This document shows positions 17,612 to 26,168 of a DNA stretch of 64,000 bases, in pieces. The notes beneath the pieces are model-generated. The model was not told the DNA's origin, ran no database searches, and worked only from the letters and a program-made list of their open reading frames with translations. The DNA lies in the NCBI GenBank assembly GCA_965220645.1, contig OZ244836.1, forward strand, positions 2,232,001 to 2,296,000. The letters are read 5' to 3'. This DNA comes from Aldehydirespirator sp965220645. GTDB taxonomy: Bacteria > Actinomycetota > Acidimicrobiia > Acidimicrobiales > Aldehydirespiratoraceae. The translations under genes and the position numbers were made by a program. The first letter of the stretch is position 1. Every line of letters begins with the position of its first letter.

Positions 17612-19154
17612 GTACCGGATCGGTGTCGACGTGGGCGGAACCAACACCGACGCGGTTCTCCTCGACGGTGCATTGCGGGTGGCGGCCAAGATCAAGACCC
17701 TGACGACCGCGGACATCAACAAGGGCCTGGCCGCCGCGGTCGGCTCGGTGCTGGCGATGAGCGGCGTAGCGCCTGCGTCGGTGTCGCGGGTGATGCTGGG
17801 AACCACCCACGCCACCAACGCGATCCTCGAGCGCCGCGATCTGAACTCGGTGGCGGTGGTGAGGATCGGGGGACCGGCCACGCGGGCCGTCCCGCCCCTG
17901 TCGACCTGGCCCGCCGAGCTGCGCCGGGTGGTGTCGGTGGGGGAGATCGTCATCGACGGCGGGTTCGAGTTCGACGGCCGGGAGCAGGTCCCGTTCGACG
18001 CTGACGGTCTGCGCCGCTTCCTTGACGGCCTTGCCGAGCCGCCCGACAGCGTCGCCATCACCAGCGTGTTCGCGCCGGTGTCGGCCGCGCACGAGCATCG
18101 GGCCGCCGCCGTCGTGGCCGAGCGCTTCGGCGAGGCAGTTCCCGTGTCGCTGAGCTGCGACGTCGGATCGATCGGGGTGCTCGAGCGGGAGAACGCCTGC
18201 GTGCTCAACGCCGCCCTGCGCCGGGTCGCTCACGACATCGTGGCCGGCCTCAGCATCGCCATGGACAACGCCGGCTTGAAGGCCACGCCGTACTTCGCGC
18301 AGAACGACGGAACGCTGATGGCCCTCGACCGGGTGCTTGGCTTCCCGGTGCTGACCATCGGAAGCGGCCCGGCCAACTCCATGAGGGGTGCCGGGTACTT
18401 GACCGGGCTGCAGAACGCCATCGTCGTGGACGTCGGAGGCACCTCCACCGATGTCGGGGTTCTGGCGTCGGGCTTCCCCCGGGAGTCGTCGATCCCGGTG
18501 GAGATCGGCGGCGTCCGCACCAACTTCCGCATGCCCGACCTGCTGTCGGTGGCCCTCGGAGGCGGAAGCCGGGTCCGCGACTCCGGCGGCGAGGTGACCG
18601 TGGGACCAGACAGCGTGGGCTACCGGCTGACCTCCGAGGCACTGTGCTTCGGCGGGTCGGCCCTCACGTTGAGCGATGTGGCCGTGCGGGTCGGCCGGGC
18701 CGTCATGGGCACGCACCCGGTGGACTCGGTCGGCGAGGCGGTGGCCAAGGGGGCCATGGCCCGCATCGACCGGACCTTCGAGGACGCCGTCGACCGGATG
18801 AAGCTGACCCGATCCGACCAGCCCGTCATCGCGGTCGGGGGAGGGAGCATGCTGCTGCCCGACTCCCTCGCCGGAGTCAGCTCGATCGACCGGCCCGACC
18901 ATTTCGATGTGGCCAACGCCATCGGTGCGGCCATCGCCTCCATCAGCGCCGAGGTGGACCAGCTGCTGACCGTCGGCCCCGGAGGCCGCCGGGAGGCCAC
19001 CGAGCGGGCCAAGGGTGCGGCGATGGGCTCGGCCATCGCGCTGGGCGCCGACCCTGAACTCACCGAGGTCGTGGCGCTCGAGGAGCTCACCATGGCCTAT
19101 CTCAAGGACAACGTCCTGAGGCTGCGGGTCAAAGCGGCCGGACCGCTGCGATGA
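17601..19154 (+). CDS. Hydantoinase/oxoprolinase family protein
   Basis: This 517-residue HyuA-type ATP-dependent hydrolase has the ASKHA-fold phosphate loops V-D-V-G-G-T-N-T-D-A-V (about residues 9-19) and V-D-V-G-G-T-S-T-D-V-G (about 277-287). It is shorter than the 680-720 residue HyuA subunits of N-methylhydantoinase and lacks their C-terminal part, the form that usually partners DUF917. The pair likely uses ATP to open a five-membered cyclic amide. It overlaps DUF917 upstream and the 27-codon mini-ORF downstream (ATGA), so the operon is translationally coupled. Confidence 0.88.
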   Translation: MPGEYRIGVDVGGTNTDAVLLDGALRVAAKIKTLTTADINKGLAAAVGSVLAMSGVAPASVSRVMLGTTHATNAILERRDLNSVAVVRIGGPATRAVPPLSTWPAELRRVVSVGEIVIDGGFEFDGREQVPFDADGLRRFLDGLAEPPDSVAITSVFAPVSAAHEHRAAAVVAERFGEAVPVSLSCDVGSIGVLERENACVLNAALRRVAHDIVAGLSIAMDNAGLKATPYFAQNDGTLMALDRVLGFPVLTIGSGPANSMRGAGYLTGLQNAIVVDVGGTSTDVGVLASGFPRESSIPVEIGGVRTNFRMPDLLSVALGGGSRVRDSGGEVTVGPDSVGYRLTSEALCFGGSALTLSDVAVRVGRAVMGTHPVDSVGEAVAKGAMARIDRTFEDAVDRMKLTRSDQPVIAVGGGSMLLPDSLAGVSSIDRPDHFDVANAIGAAIASISAEVDQLLTVGPGGRREATERAKGAAMGSAIALGADPELTEVVALEELTMAYLKDNVLRLRVKAAGPLR

Positions 19155-19234
19155 ACGATTACGACACCAGGGAGCGACTCGACGCTCCCGCCTCCAAACC
19201 CGACAACTCGAACTCGAAAGCGAGCGAACCATGA
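19151..19234 (+). CDS. 27-codon bridging ORF with ATGA overlaps at both ends
   Basis: ATG at 19151 overlaps the hydantoinase stop (ATGA) and this ORF's own TGA overlaps the ATG of the ABC lipoprotein gene (ATGA at 19231). The peptide starts MNDYDTRERLD and is polar, with no recognisable domain. The exact four-base overlap at both ends suggests a ribosome relay that keeps translation coupled across an otherwise 76-base gap. It could be a chance ORF, but a second one with the same geometry occurs at 49958-50035. Confidence 0.45.
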   Translation: MNDYDTRERLDAPASKPDNSNSKASEP

Positions 19235-20424
19235 AGACAACACGGAGAATCAAGCCGCTCGGGCTGCTGGCCATCGTGCTCAGCCTGGGGCTGATCGCCG
19301 GGGCCTGCGGCGACGACGAATCCACCGACCAGGAGGAGACCGCGCCGTCCCCGACTGCGGCAGAGACCGCCCAGCCCGGCGAGGAGCCGTCCGAACCGGC
19401 TGCCAACGAGCCGGCCGAGGAGCCGTCCGAACCGGCTGCCACCGCGCCGGCCGAGACCGAACCGGCCGAGACGGAGACCGCGGCGACGGAGCCGGCCGAG
19501 GCGCCGGTCGTGTCGACCGAAGGGCTCCAGCTCGCGTACCTGTCGGCCAGCTCGGCCAACACCTGGTACGCGAGCTCCCGGGCCCAGATGCAGCGGATCG
19601 CCGACGAGAACGGCATCGACATGATCGAGTTCGACGCGGCGTTCAACCCCCAGGCGCAGACCGCCCAGCTCCAGGACGTGATCGCCTCCGGTGAGTACGA
19701 CGGCGTGATCGTGGCCGCGGTCAACGGGCCAGGGCTCATCCCCGACATCGAGGACGCGCTGGCCGAGGGCATCGAAGTGGTCGTGCTCAACACCGTCGTC
19801 GGCGACGACCTGGCCGAGGGCGCCCCCCAGGTGGACGGGATCGCAGCCTCGTCGCTGGCACCGCCCGTCGAGAACGGCGAGCGCATGGGCGGGCTGACCG
19901 TGCAAGCCTGTGGGTCGCTCGACCCCTGCCGGGTCGTGTATCTGTACGGAATCAAGGGCTTCCCGCTCGATGTGGCCCTGAAGGAGGGCTTCGACAATGT
20001 GCTCGCCCGCAATCCCAGCGTGACCATCGTCGCCGACGGCGAGGGCCAGTACCTCGGGCCCGAGGGCGGCATCAACGCCATGCAGGACATCCTGATTGCG
20101 GCCCCGGAGTTCGATGTGGTCATCGGGGCCGACCAGTCGATCCAGGGGGTGGAGATCGTCCTGAACGACGAGGGCATGACCGACGTCAAGCTGATCGGAC
20201 TGGGCGGCTCGATCACCGGCCTTCAGGCGGTGGCCGAGGGCCGGTGGTACGGCGTGATCTACGGCGCGCCCGGCAGCGAGGGCGCCAACGCCATGAACGC
20301 CATGATCCTGGCCCTGACCGAGGGGGTCCATTCCGGGGGAATCAACCCTCTGGCCGACGTCACCGACAACGGGCTGGTGACCGCGGCCAACGTGGACAAG
20401 TTCAACGGGCAATGGGACGGCTGA
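19231..20424 (+). CDS. Ribose-type ABC substrate-binding lipoprotein
   Basis: This 397-residue protein is a periplasmic-binding-protein type 1 (RbsB-like) lipoprotein. The signal ends in L-I-A-G-A-C with lipidated Cys26, followed by a low-complexity Glu/Pro/Ala linker to about residue 92 (repeats of E-E-P-S-E-P-A-A). The binding domain then begins L-A-Y-L-S-A-S-S-A-N-T-W-Y-A-S. Y-D-G-V-I-V-A-A-V-N and D-V-V-I-G-A-D-Q-S are typical of sugar or nucleoside binders. It is the receptor of the importer with the following ATPase and permease. Given DUF917 and hydantoinase upstream, the ligand may be a cyclic amide or a nucleobase-like compound rather than a sugar. Confidence 0.88.
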   Translation: MKTTRRIKPLGLLAIVLSLGLIAGACGDDESTDQEETAPSPTAAETAQPGEEPSEPAANEPAEEPSEPAATAPAETEPAETETAATEPAEAPVVSTEGLQLAYLSASSANTWYASSRAQMQRIADENGIDMIEFDAAFNPQAQTAQLQDVIASGEYDGVIVAAVNGPGLIPDIEDALAEGIEVVVLNTVVGDDLAEGAPQVDGIAASSLAPPVENGERMGGLTVQACGSLDPCRVVYLYGIKGFPLDVALKEGFDNVLARNPSVTIVADGEGQYLGPEGGINAMQDILIAAPEFDVVIGADQSIQGVEIVLNDEGMTDVKLIGLGGSITGLQAVAEGRWYGVIYGAPGSEGANAMNAMILALTEGVHSGGINPLADVTDNGLVTAANVDKFNGQWDG

Positions 20425-21925
20425 GCGCGCCCCATATAGAACTCGACAACGTCTCCAAGTCGTTTGGAGCGACTCGGGCCGTCCGCGATCTGTCGCTGGA
20501 GGTCCATCGGGGCGCCGTCCACGCCATCGTCGGCGAGAACGGCGCCGGGAAGTCGACGGTCGGAAAGATCGTCGCCGGAGTCCACCGGCCCGACCGCGGC
20601 AGGGTGCTGCTCGACGGCGAGCCGGTGGCCTTCCGGTCCCCGCGGGACGCCCTGGCCCACGGCATCACCGTCGTGGCCCAGGAGCTGTCGCTCGTGCCGG
20701 GCCGCAGCGTCATCGACAATGTGTTCCTGGGCGGTGAGCCGTCCCTGGGCGGCGTGGTGCGCACCCGCGTGCAGCACCGACTCTTCGACGACTTGGTCGA
20801 ACGGACCAGCATCGACGTGCCTGGCGAAGCTCTAGTCGCCGACCTGCCGGTCGCCGAGCAGCAGAAGGTGGAGATCCTCCGGGCCCTGGGCCGCCGCGCC
20901 GATCTGATCGTCATGGACGAGCCGACGGCCCGCCTGTCCACCGAGGAGGCCGGAACGCTGCTGGCGATCGTGAACCGGCTGTCGCAGGACGGAACCACGG
21001 TCATCCTGGTGTCGCACTTCCTCGACCAGGTGCTGCAAGTGTCCGACCGCGTCTCGGTGATGCGCGACGGTGCGCTGGTCAGCAGCCGGCCCGCGGCCTC
21101 TGAGACCGCACGAAGCCTGGTGGAGGCCATGACCGGCCGATCGCTCGACACGAACTTCCCGGCCAAGGTGCCGGCGCCCGCCGATGCCCGGTGGTGCTCG
21201 ACGTCAGGGAGATGCGGCGGGCCGGCGATATGCCCGCGGTCAGCTTCCAGGTACGCGCCGGTGAGATCGTCGGGCTGGCCGGGCTGGTCGGCTCGGGGCG
21301 CTCGGAGATCCTCAGAGCGGTGTACGGCGCCGACCCGCGCGCCGGCGGCGAGGTCCGGGTGTGCGGCCGAGCGACCAGGCGACGATCCACGCGCGACGCC
21401 ATCAGCGCCGGAGTGGGCCTGATTCCGGAGTCCCGCAAGGACCAGGGCCTGCTGCTGAGCCGATCAATACGCGACAACGTCACCCTGCCCCACCTCGGAC
21501 GCCTGAGCCGGATCGGCTGCATGCGGTCCGGCCAGGAGGCCCAGGCCGCCTCCGAGGCGGCCGCGACCGTCGACATCCGCTCGACCTCGATCGAGCAGTC
21601 GGTGATGGAGCTGTCGGGCGGCAACCAGCAGAAGAGCCTCTTCGCCCGCTGGTTCCTCGACTCGCGGCGCCTGCTGCTGGCCGACGAGCCGACGCGGGGC
21701 GTCGACATCGGTGCCAAGCGAGCGATCTACGACCTGATCGCGGAGGCCGCGGCCGCCGGCCTGGCCGTGCTGTTCGTGTCCTCGGAACTCGACGAGGTCA
21801 TCGGGCTGGCCCACCGGGTGCTGGTGGTGCGCGACCAGGCCATCGTCGCCGAGCTCGCCGACGAACAGCTCACCGAGTCCCGCATCCTCGAGGCCGCCTT
21901 CGCGGCTGCGCCCCAGGAGACCTAG
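20412..21925 (+). pseudogene. Sugar-type ABC ATPase (tandem NBD), single-base frameshift
   Basis: This is an RbsA-type tandem ATPase of about 500 residues split by a phase change. The first nucleotide-binding domain (NBD), from ATG 20412, has G-E-N-G-A-G-K-S-T (Walker A) and V-M-D-E-P-T (Walker B). It stays in frame up to V-P-A-P-A-D-A near 21185. The second NBD is in another frame from 21191 (V-V-L-D-V-R-E-M) and has L-S-G-G-N-Q-Q-K and L-A-D-E-P-T-R-G-V-D. Adding one C in the GCCCGG run at about 21186-21191 restores ...A-D-A-P-V-V-L-D-V. The start overlaps the lipoprotein gene by 13 bases. It is either an error, a recent mutation, or two separately translated half-ATPases (GTG at 21191). 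Confidence 0.85.
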
Positions 21926-21933
21926 GAGACGCC

Positions 21934-22932
21934 ATGGCCGCCCTCACCTTGTTGACCCGGCTGACCACCGGAGCGGCGAACCCGCGCACGAGACGACTGC
22001 GGGTCCTGCTCACCCGGTACGGGATCCTGTGGGTGACGCTGGCGCTGTTCCTGTTCCTGGCGTCCACCACCAACGGTTTCCTGCGGGGCGCCAACCTGCG
22101 CAACGTCCTGGACCAGCAGTCGCTGATCCTGATCGGCGCTTCGTTCGCGACGCTGACCATCATCGGCGGCGGCTTCGACATATCCCAGGCCGCGGTGTTC
22201 ATCACCTCGTCGATCGTGGCCATCCAGGCCCTCAACGCCAGCGGCTCCATCGTCGTGGGAGTGGTGGCCGGGCTCATGCTGGGCGTGGTGGCGGGCGTGC
22301 TCAACGGCGCGCTGGTGGCCTACGCCCGGATCGGATCGTTCATCGTCACGCTGGCGACGTCGTTCATCTGGTTCGGCGCCGGCTTCCTCATCAGCGACCG
22401 GTCGATCCTGCGCCCCGACACCCGGGACTGGTCCAGCCTGGCCCGGGAGCGAGTCTTCGGCCTCACCACGGCCACATGGTTCAGCGTGCTGATCGTGGCG
22501 CTGGCGTGGTTCGTGCTGAGCCGCACCAAGTTCGGCCGCTACATCTACGCCACCGGCGGCAACTCCGAGGCCGCCCACCTGTCCGGCGTCAACACCCGGA
22601 TGGTCACCGCGCTCACCTTCGCCATGTCGGGAGCGGCCGCGGGTCTGGCCGGCACTCTCAACTCGGCCAGGTCGGGCAGCGCCCTGCCGTCGGACGACTT
22701 CAGCTACGTGTTCAGCGTGATCGCGGCGATAGTGGTCGGAGGCACGTCCATCGCCGGCGGCGAGGGCGCGGTGTGGCGCACCGTGCTGGGCGCGCTGTTC
22801 CTGGCCTTCATGGTCAACGGCTTCAACATCCACCAGGTCGACCCCATCTGGCAGCGGGTCATACAGGGCGTGGTGATACTCGTCGCAGTCGGCCTCGACG
22901 CCTGGGCCCGCCGGTCCCGTCGAACGGCTTGA
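21934..22932 (+). CDS. Ribose-type ABC permease
   Basis: This 332-residue RbsC-family inner-membrane permease has about 8-10 hydrophobic segments. It carries the family signature near residues 195-215 (Y-A-T-G-G-N-S-E-A-A-H-L-S-G-V) and a conserved G-G-T-S-I-A-G-G-E-G block near 269-278. It is the membrane component for the upstream lipoprotein and tandem ATPase and is likely the last gene of the operon. AGGAGA lies just ahead of the ATG at 21934. Only one permease gene is present, consistent with homodimeric RbsC-type channels. Confidence 0.9.
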   Translation: MAALTLLTRLTTGAANPRTRRLRVLLTRYGILWVTLALFLFLASTTNGFLRGANLRNVLDQQSLILIGASFATLTIIGGGFDISQAAVFITSSIVAIQALNASGSIVVGVVAGLMLGVVAGVLNGALVAYARIGSFIVTLATSFIWFGAGFLISDRSILRPDTRDWSSLARERVFGLTTATWFSVLIVALAWFVLSRTKFGRYIYATGGNSEAAHLSGVNTRMVTALTFAMSGAAAGLAGTLNSARSGSALPSDDFSYVFSVIAAIVVGGTSIAGGEGAVWRTVLGALFLAFMVNGFNIHQVDPIWQRVIQGVVILVAVGLDAWARRSRRTA

Positions 22933-22936
22933 CCGG

Positions 22937-23140
22937 TCATCCGGTGCCGGTCTCGTCGATCCAGTCGGGGTAGCGGTGGCAGGCCACGTACCGCCCAGGA
23001 CTGATCTCGCAGAACTCCGGTCGTCGCTGGCGGCACTCAGGCATTGCGAACGGGCACCGCGGCGCGTACACGCAGCCCTCGGACGTATCGGCCGGAGCCG
23101 CGACCGCGAGGGTCGGCGCGGGCAGCTGCCGCGTTCTCCA
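22937..23140 (-). pseudogene. C-terminal extension of oligopeptide ABC ATPase
   Basis: The minus strand reads E-G-C-V-Y-A-P-R-C-P-F-A-M-P-E-C, then E-F-C-E-I-S-P-G-R-Y-V-A-C-H and a stop. This is the Cys-rich C-terminal extension of DppD/OppD ATPases (G-C-x-F-x-P-R-C-P). Upstream it fades into unrelated sequence around 23140, close to the start of the divergent acyl-CoA dehydrogenase. It fits directly onto the end of the fragment at 14799-14924, which lies on the opposite strand. Confidence 0.75.
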
Positions 23141-23197
23141 ACCGTTAGCGCCCGCATTGGCGTCGCGTCGCCCGCGCGGGCGGATAGACCGGCCTGC

Positions 23198-24310
23198 GTG
23201 AGTCTCGACTTCGCCATGCGTCCGGAGTGGGAGGAGCTGCGGGCCCGGGCCCGGGCTGTGGCCGAGCAGGGGGTGGCCGACTACGGCCAGTGGAGCGATT
23301 CGTGGATAAACGGCCACTCCAAGGGGTTCTCGCAGGTCCTGGCGGCCGAGGGCTGGATCGGTATGACGTGGCCGGCCGAGTTCGGCGGGGGCGGCCGCCC
23401 CGGCATCGAGCGGATCATCATGGCCGAGGAGATGATCAGCGCGGGCGCGCCCATCGCGGCCAGCTGGTTCGCCGACCGCCAGATGGGGCCGTCCATATAC
23501 ACCTATGGCACCGACGCCCAGAAGGCCGAGTTCCTGCCCGGGATGCTGACGGGCGAGGCCTCCTGGTGCATCGGGATGAGCGAGCCCGACGCCGGGTCCG
23601 ACCTGGCCTCGCTCAAGACGTCCGCGGTGCGAGACGGCGGCGACTACGTGGTCAACGGCCAGAAGATCTGGACCAGCGGCGCAGCCAGCGCCGAGTACTG
23701 CTACGTGATCTGCCGCACCAGCAGCGACGGTCCGCCCCACCGGGGCCTCAGCGAGCTGATCGTGCCCATGGGCCTCGACGGCATCGAGGTGCGGCCGGTG
23801 CGCGACATGGTCGGCAACTCGCACTTCTGCGAGATCTTCCTCACCGACGTGCGGGTGCCGGCTGTGAACCTCGTCGGCACGGAGGGCGGGGCGTTCAAGC
23901 AGACCATGGTCCAGCTCGGCTACGAGCGCGGCGGCATCGACCGGCTGGTGTCCAACAGGCCGCTGTACGAGCTCGCTCTGGCGCACGCCGACCTCGCCGA
24001 TCGCCGGACCCGCCAGGAGATCGCGGCCATCGAGACCGGCTACCGGCTCGGGCGGCTCATGGTCTACCGAGGCGCCCTCGGCCAGGGTCCGGCCGAGTTC
24101 AGCGCAGGCACCAAGGCGTTCTGCACCGAGCACGAGCAGCGGGTAGCCCAGTTCGCGTCCCGGGTGCTGGGCCCGGCCGCCCTAGTGGGCGACACAGTGC
24201 CCAACTCAATCTGCTATGCGCCGGGCTACACCATCCAGGGCGGGACCTCGGACATCATGCGCAACATCCTCGGCGAGCGCCTCCTGGGCCTGCCCCGCGA
24301 GCCCCGGTAA
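23198..24310 (+). CDS. Acyl-CoA dehydrogenase family protein
   Basis: This 370-residue FAD enzyme has the standard acyl-CoA dehydrogenase pattern: W-P-A-E-F-G-G-G-G near residues 51-59, C-I-G-M-S-E-P-D-A-G-S-D in the FAD/substrate site near 124-135, and G-Y-T-I-Q-G-G-T-S-D-I-M-R-N-I-L near the end. It oxidises an acyl-CoA, possibly branched, steroidal or aromatic, with electrons passing to ETF. GTG 23198 gives a normal N-terminus; ATG 23216 is also possible. It is monocistronic and followed by a hairpin before convergent SDR genes. The exact chain-length preference is not evident. Confidence 0.9.
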   Translation: MSLDFAMRPEWEELRARARAVAEQGVADYGQWSDSWINGHSKGFSQVLAAEGWIGMTWPAEFGGGGRPGIERIIMAEEMISAGAPIAASWFADRQMGPSIYTYGTDAQKAEFLPGMLTGEASWCIGMSEPDAGSDLASLKTSAVRDGGDYVVNGQKIWTSGAASAEYCYVICRTSSDGPPHRGLSELIVPMGLDGIEVRPVRDMVGNSHFCEIFLTDVRVPAVNLVGTEGGAFKQTMVQLGYERGGIDRLVSNRPLYELALAHADLADRRTRQEIAAIETGYRLGRLMVYRGALGQGPAEFSAGTKAFCTEHEQRVAQFASRVLGPAALVGDTVPNSICYAPGYTIQGGTSDIMRNILGERLLGLPREPR

Positions 24311-24333
24311 CGCCGCGGCAACGAGCGCCACGA

Positions 24334-24381
24334 ATCTCGGGGTTGATCCTGGGGCTCTGGTGCGGACAACAAACCCGAGAT
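24334..24381. terminator. Inverted repeat between convergent genes
   Basis: ATCTCGGG (24334-24341) pairs with CCCGAGAT (24374-24381), with a flanking GTT/AAC extension, around a 32-base loop. It lies between the stops of the acyl-CoA dehydrogenase and the convergent SDR, where it could terminate both. There is no T-tract. Confidence 0.5.
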
Positions 24382-24392
24382 CTTGGTGAGCG

Positions 24393-25163
24393 CTACTCGG
24401 GGGTCACGTAGGCGGCGGTGAGGCCGCCGTCGACCTGCAGGTTGGCACCGGTCATGTACGACGAGTCGTCGGAGGCCAGGAACAGCGCGGCTGAGGCCAT
24501 CTCGGTGGCCTCGCCGAAGCGGCCCATGGGCACGTGGACCAGGCGACGCTGGCGCTTCTCCTCGGTGTCGAGGTACGACATGAGCAGCTCGGTGCGCAGC
24601 GGCCCCGGCGAGAGGGCGTTGACCCTGATGTTCTCCCGGGCGTGGATAACCGCCAGCTCGCGGGTCAGCGACAGCACCGCTCCCTTGGAGGCGGTGTAGG
24701 CGATCTGGGGGGTGGCCGCGCCCACCGACGCCACGAACGACGCCGTGTTGATGATCGAGCCGCCTCCCGCTCGGCGCATGGCCGGGATCTGGTGCCGGCA
24801 TCCGTACAGCACGCCCTTGAGGTTGACCGCCAGGGTCTTGTCGATGGTCTCGGTGGTGGTGGCGATGGCGTCGGCGTCGTCGGCCAGCATGATCCCGGCG
24901 TTGTTGAAGGCGATGTCGAGGCGCCCGTAGGTGGCCTCCGCGGTCTTGACCGCCAGCGCGACCTCGGCGTCGTCGGAAACGTCGGCATGGACCGCGGTGG
25001 CCTCACCCCCGGCCGCGAGGATCATCTCGACGGTCTCATGATTGGCCTCGACGATGTCGGCCGCTACGACCTTGGCACCCTCCTCAGCGAAGCGCAGCGC
25101 TGTGGCCCGCCCGATCCCACTGGCCGTACCAGTGATCAGCGCCACTCTGCCTTCCAGTCTCAT
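24393..25163 (-). CDS. Short-chain dehydrogenase/reductase
   Basis: This 256-residue classical SDR (FabG-like) has T-G-T-A-S-G-I-G-R-A at residues 11-20 and N-N-A-G-I at about 89-93. The catalytic Ser and Y-T-A-S-K are near 153-157. The Asp after the second strand (V-V-A-A-D-I-V) favours NAD. It is followed at the 3' side by a convergent hairpin and sits 16 bases downstream of another SDR on the same strand, so the pair is probably co-transcribed. The substrate is unknown. Confidence 0.88.
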   Translation of the reverse strand: MRLEGRVALITGTASGIGRATALRFAEEGAKVVAADIVEANHETVEMILAAGGEATAVHADVSDDAEVALAVKTAEATYGRLDIAFNNAGIMLADDADAIATTTETIDKTLAVNLKGVLYGCRHQIPAMRRAGGGSIINTASFVASVGAATPQIAYTASKGAVLSLTRELAVIHARENIRVNALSPGPLRTELLMSYLDTEEKRQRRLVHVPMGRFGEATEMASAALFLASDDSSYMTGANLQVDGGLTAAYVTPE

Positions 25164-25179
25164 TGTCGCTCCTTTGGGG

Positions 25180-25917
25180 TTAGCTCGTCAGGGAGCCGCC
25201 GTTTATGCCGATGGTCTGGGCGGTTACCCACTCGGCCTCGTCGGAGGCGAGCCATATGCAGGCGGCGGCCGCGTCTTCGGGGCGGCCGGTGCGCCCTACG
25301 GGGACCGCCCTGGCGAAGTGCTCGGTTATTTCCCGGTTCTTGCGTTCGAAGAGGCCCAGCGCCAGCGCGTTGGCCGTCACACCGTAACGGGCCACCTCCA
25401 GCGCCAGTGAGCGAGTGAAGGCCAGCCCTCCGCCCTTGCCCGCGCTGTAGGGCGCCACGCCGATATTGACACCGTGAGTGCCCGCGGCGGACGAGACGGT
25501 TATGACGCGCCCCCAGCCCCGCTCGCACATGGCATCGACGACCGCGTGGCAGCAGTTCATGACCCCGTAGAGGTTCACGTCGACCGAGGCCTGCCAGTCG
25601 GCCGGATCCATGTCGCGGAACTGCTCCGCCTTCATGTCTGTGGGCCCGGCCAGACCGGCGTTGTTGACGAGAATGTCGATCGCCCCGACTTCGGCTACGG
25701 CCGCCGTGACGGCGTCAAGGTCGGTTACGTCGAACACGCTGGGCACGGCGCTTCCGCCCGCTGCGATGATTTCGTCGGCCGTCGCCTGAGCTCGGTCGGC
25801 AAAGTAGTCGTTGACCACGACATGGGCTCCCTGGCCGGCCAAACCGTGAGCGATGCCGGCGCCGATGTTCTTGCCCGCGCCGGTGACCAGGGCGGTGCGT
25901 CCGCTCAGATCGAACAT
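25180..25917 (-). CDS. Short-chain dehydrogenase/reductase
   Basis: This 245-residue classical SDR has T-G-A-G-K-N-I-G-A-G (cofactor loop), N-N-A-G-L near 86-90, V-S-S-A-A-G and catalytic Y-S-A-G-K. The G-A-G-K-N-I-G form with V-V-V-N-D resembles 2-hydroxycyclohexanecarboxyl-CoA or 3-oxoacyl reductases. ATG 25917 is preferred because the upstream in-frame extension is unlike SDRs and F-D-L-S-G-R-T-A-L-V-T-G is a typical N-terminus. It is the first gene of a two-SDR operon. No substrate can be deduced. Confidence 0.87.
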   Translation of the reverse strand: MFDLSGRTALVTGAGKNIGAGIAHGLAGQGAHVVVNDYFADRAQATADEIIAAGGSAVPSVFDVTDLDAVTAAVAEVGAIDILVNNAGLAGPTDMKAEQFRDMDPADWQASVDVNLYGVMNCCHAVVDAMCERGWGRVITVSSAAGTHGVNIGVAPYSAGKGGGLAFTRSLALEVARYGVTANALALGLFERKNREITEHFARAVPVGRTGRPEDAAAACIWLASDEAEWVTAQTIGINGGSLTS

Positions 25918-26168
25918 GGGGCTCCTCCGCTGCGATCCCTTGTCCCCATCATGGCCTAGGGCTGTGGACCCGGCCGAAGCGGTAGGAGCGCAACCTGTGG
26001 CTCGCACAGCCGTTGAGACATCGCTGCCCTCCTGCATGTACGTTCGGTTCGGCCAGTCTCGCACCATCGGGTCCGGGGCAACCGCTTAGCACGCCCGCTG
26101 GCGTCGCTGTGGCCGATGTCACGACGTGGAAGCCGAACGACCGGGGCCTGCGCCGGTAGCGTCGGCTG

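Noticed and set aside
17598..20216. Minus-strand open frame of 872 codons opposite the hydantoinase and lipoprotein genes
   Set aside because: Composition is Ser/Pro/Arg-rich and it covers two well-supported plus-strand genes, so it is a shadow of codon bias.
21160..21200. Programmed frameshift in the ABC ATPase
   Set aside because: No X-XXY-YYZ slippery heptamer, Shine-Dalgarno stimulator or clear downstream pseudoknot is visible. A one-base loss in a C-run is simpler.
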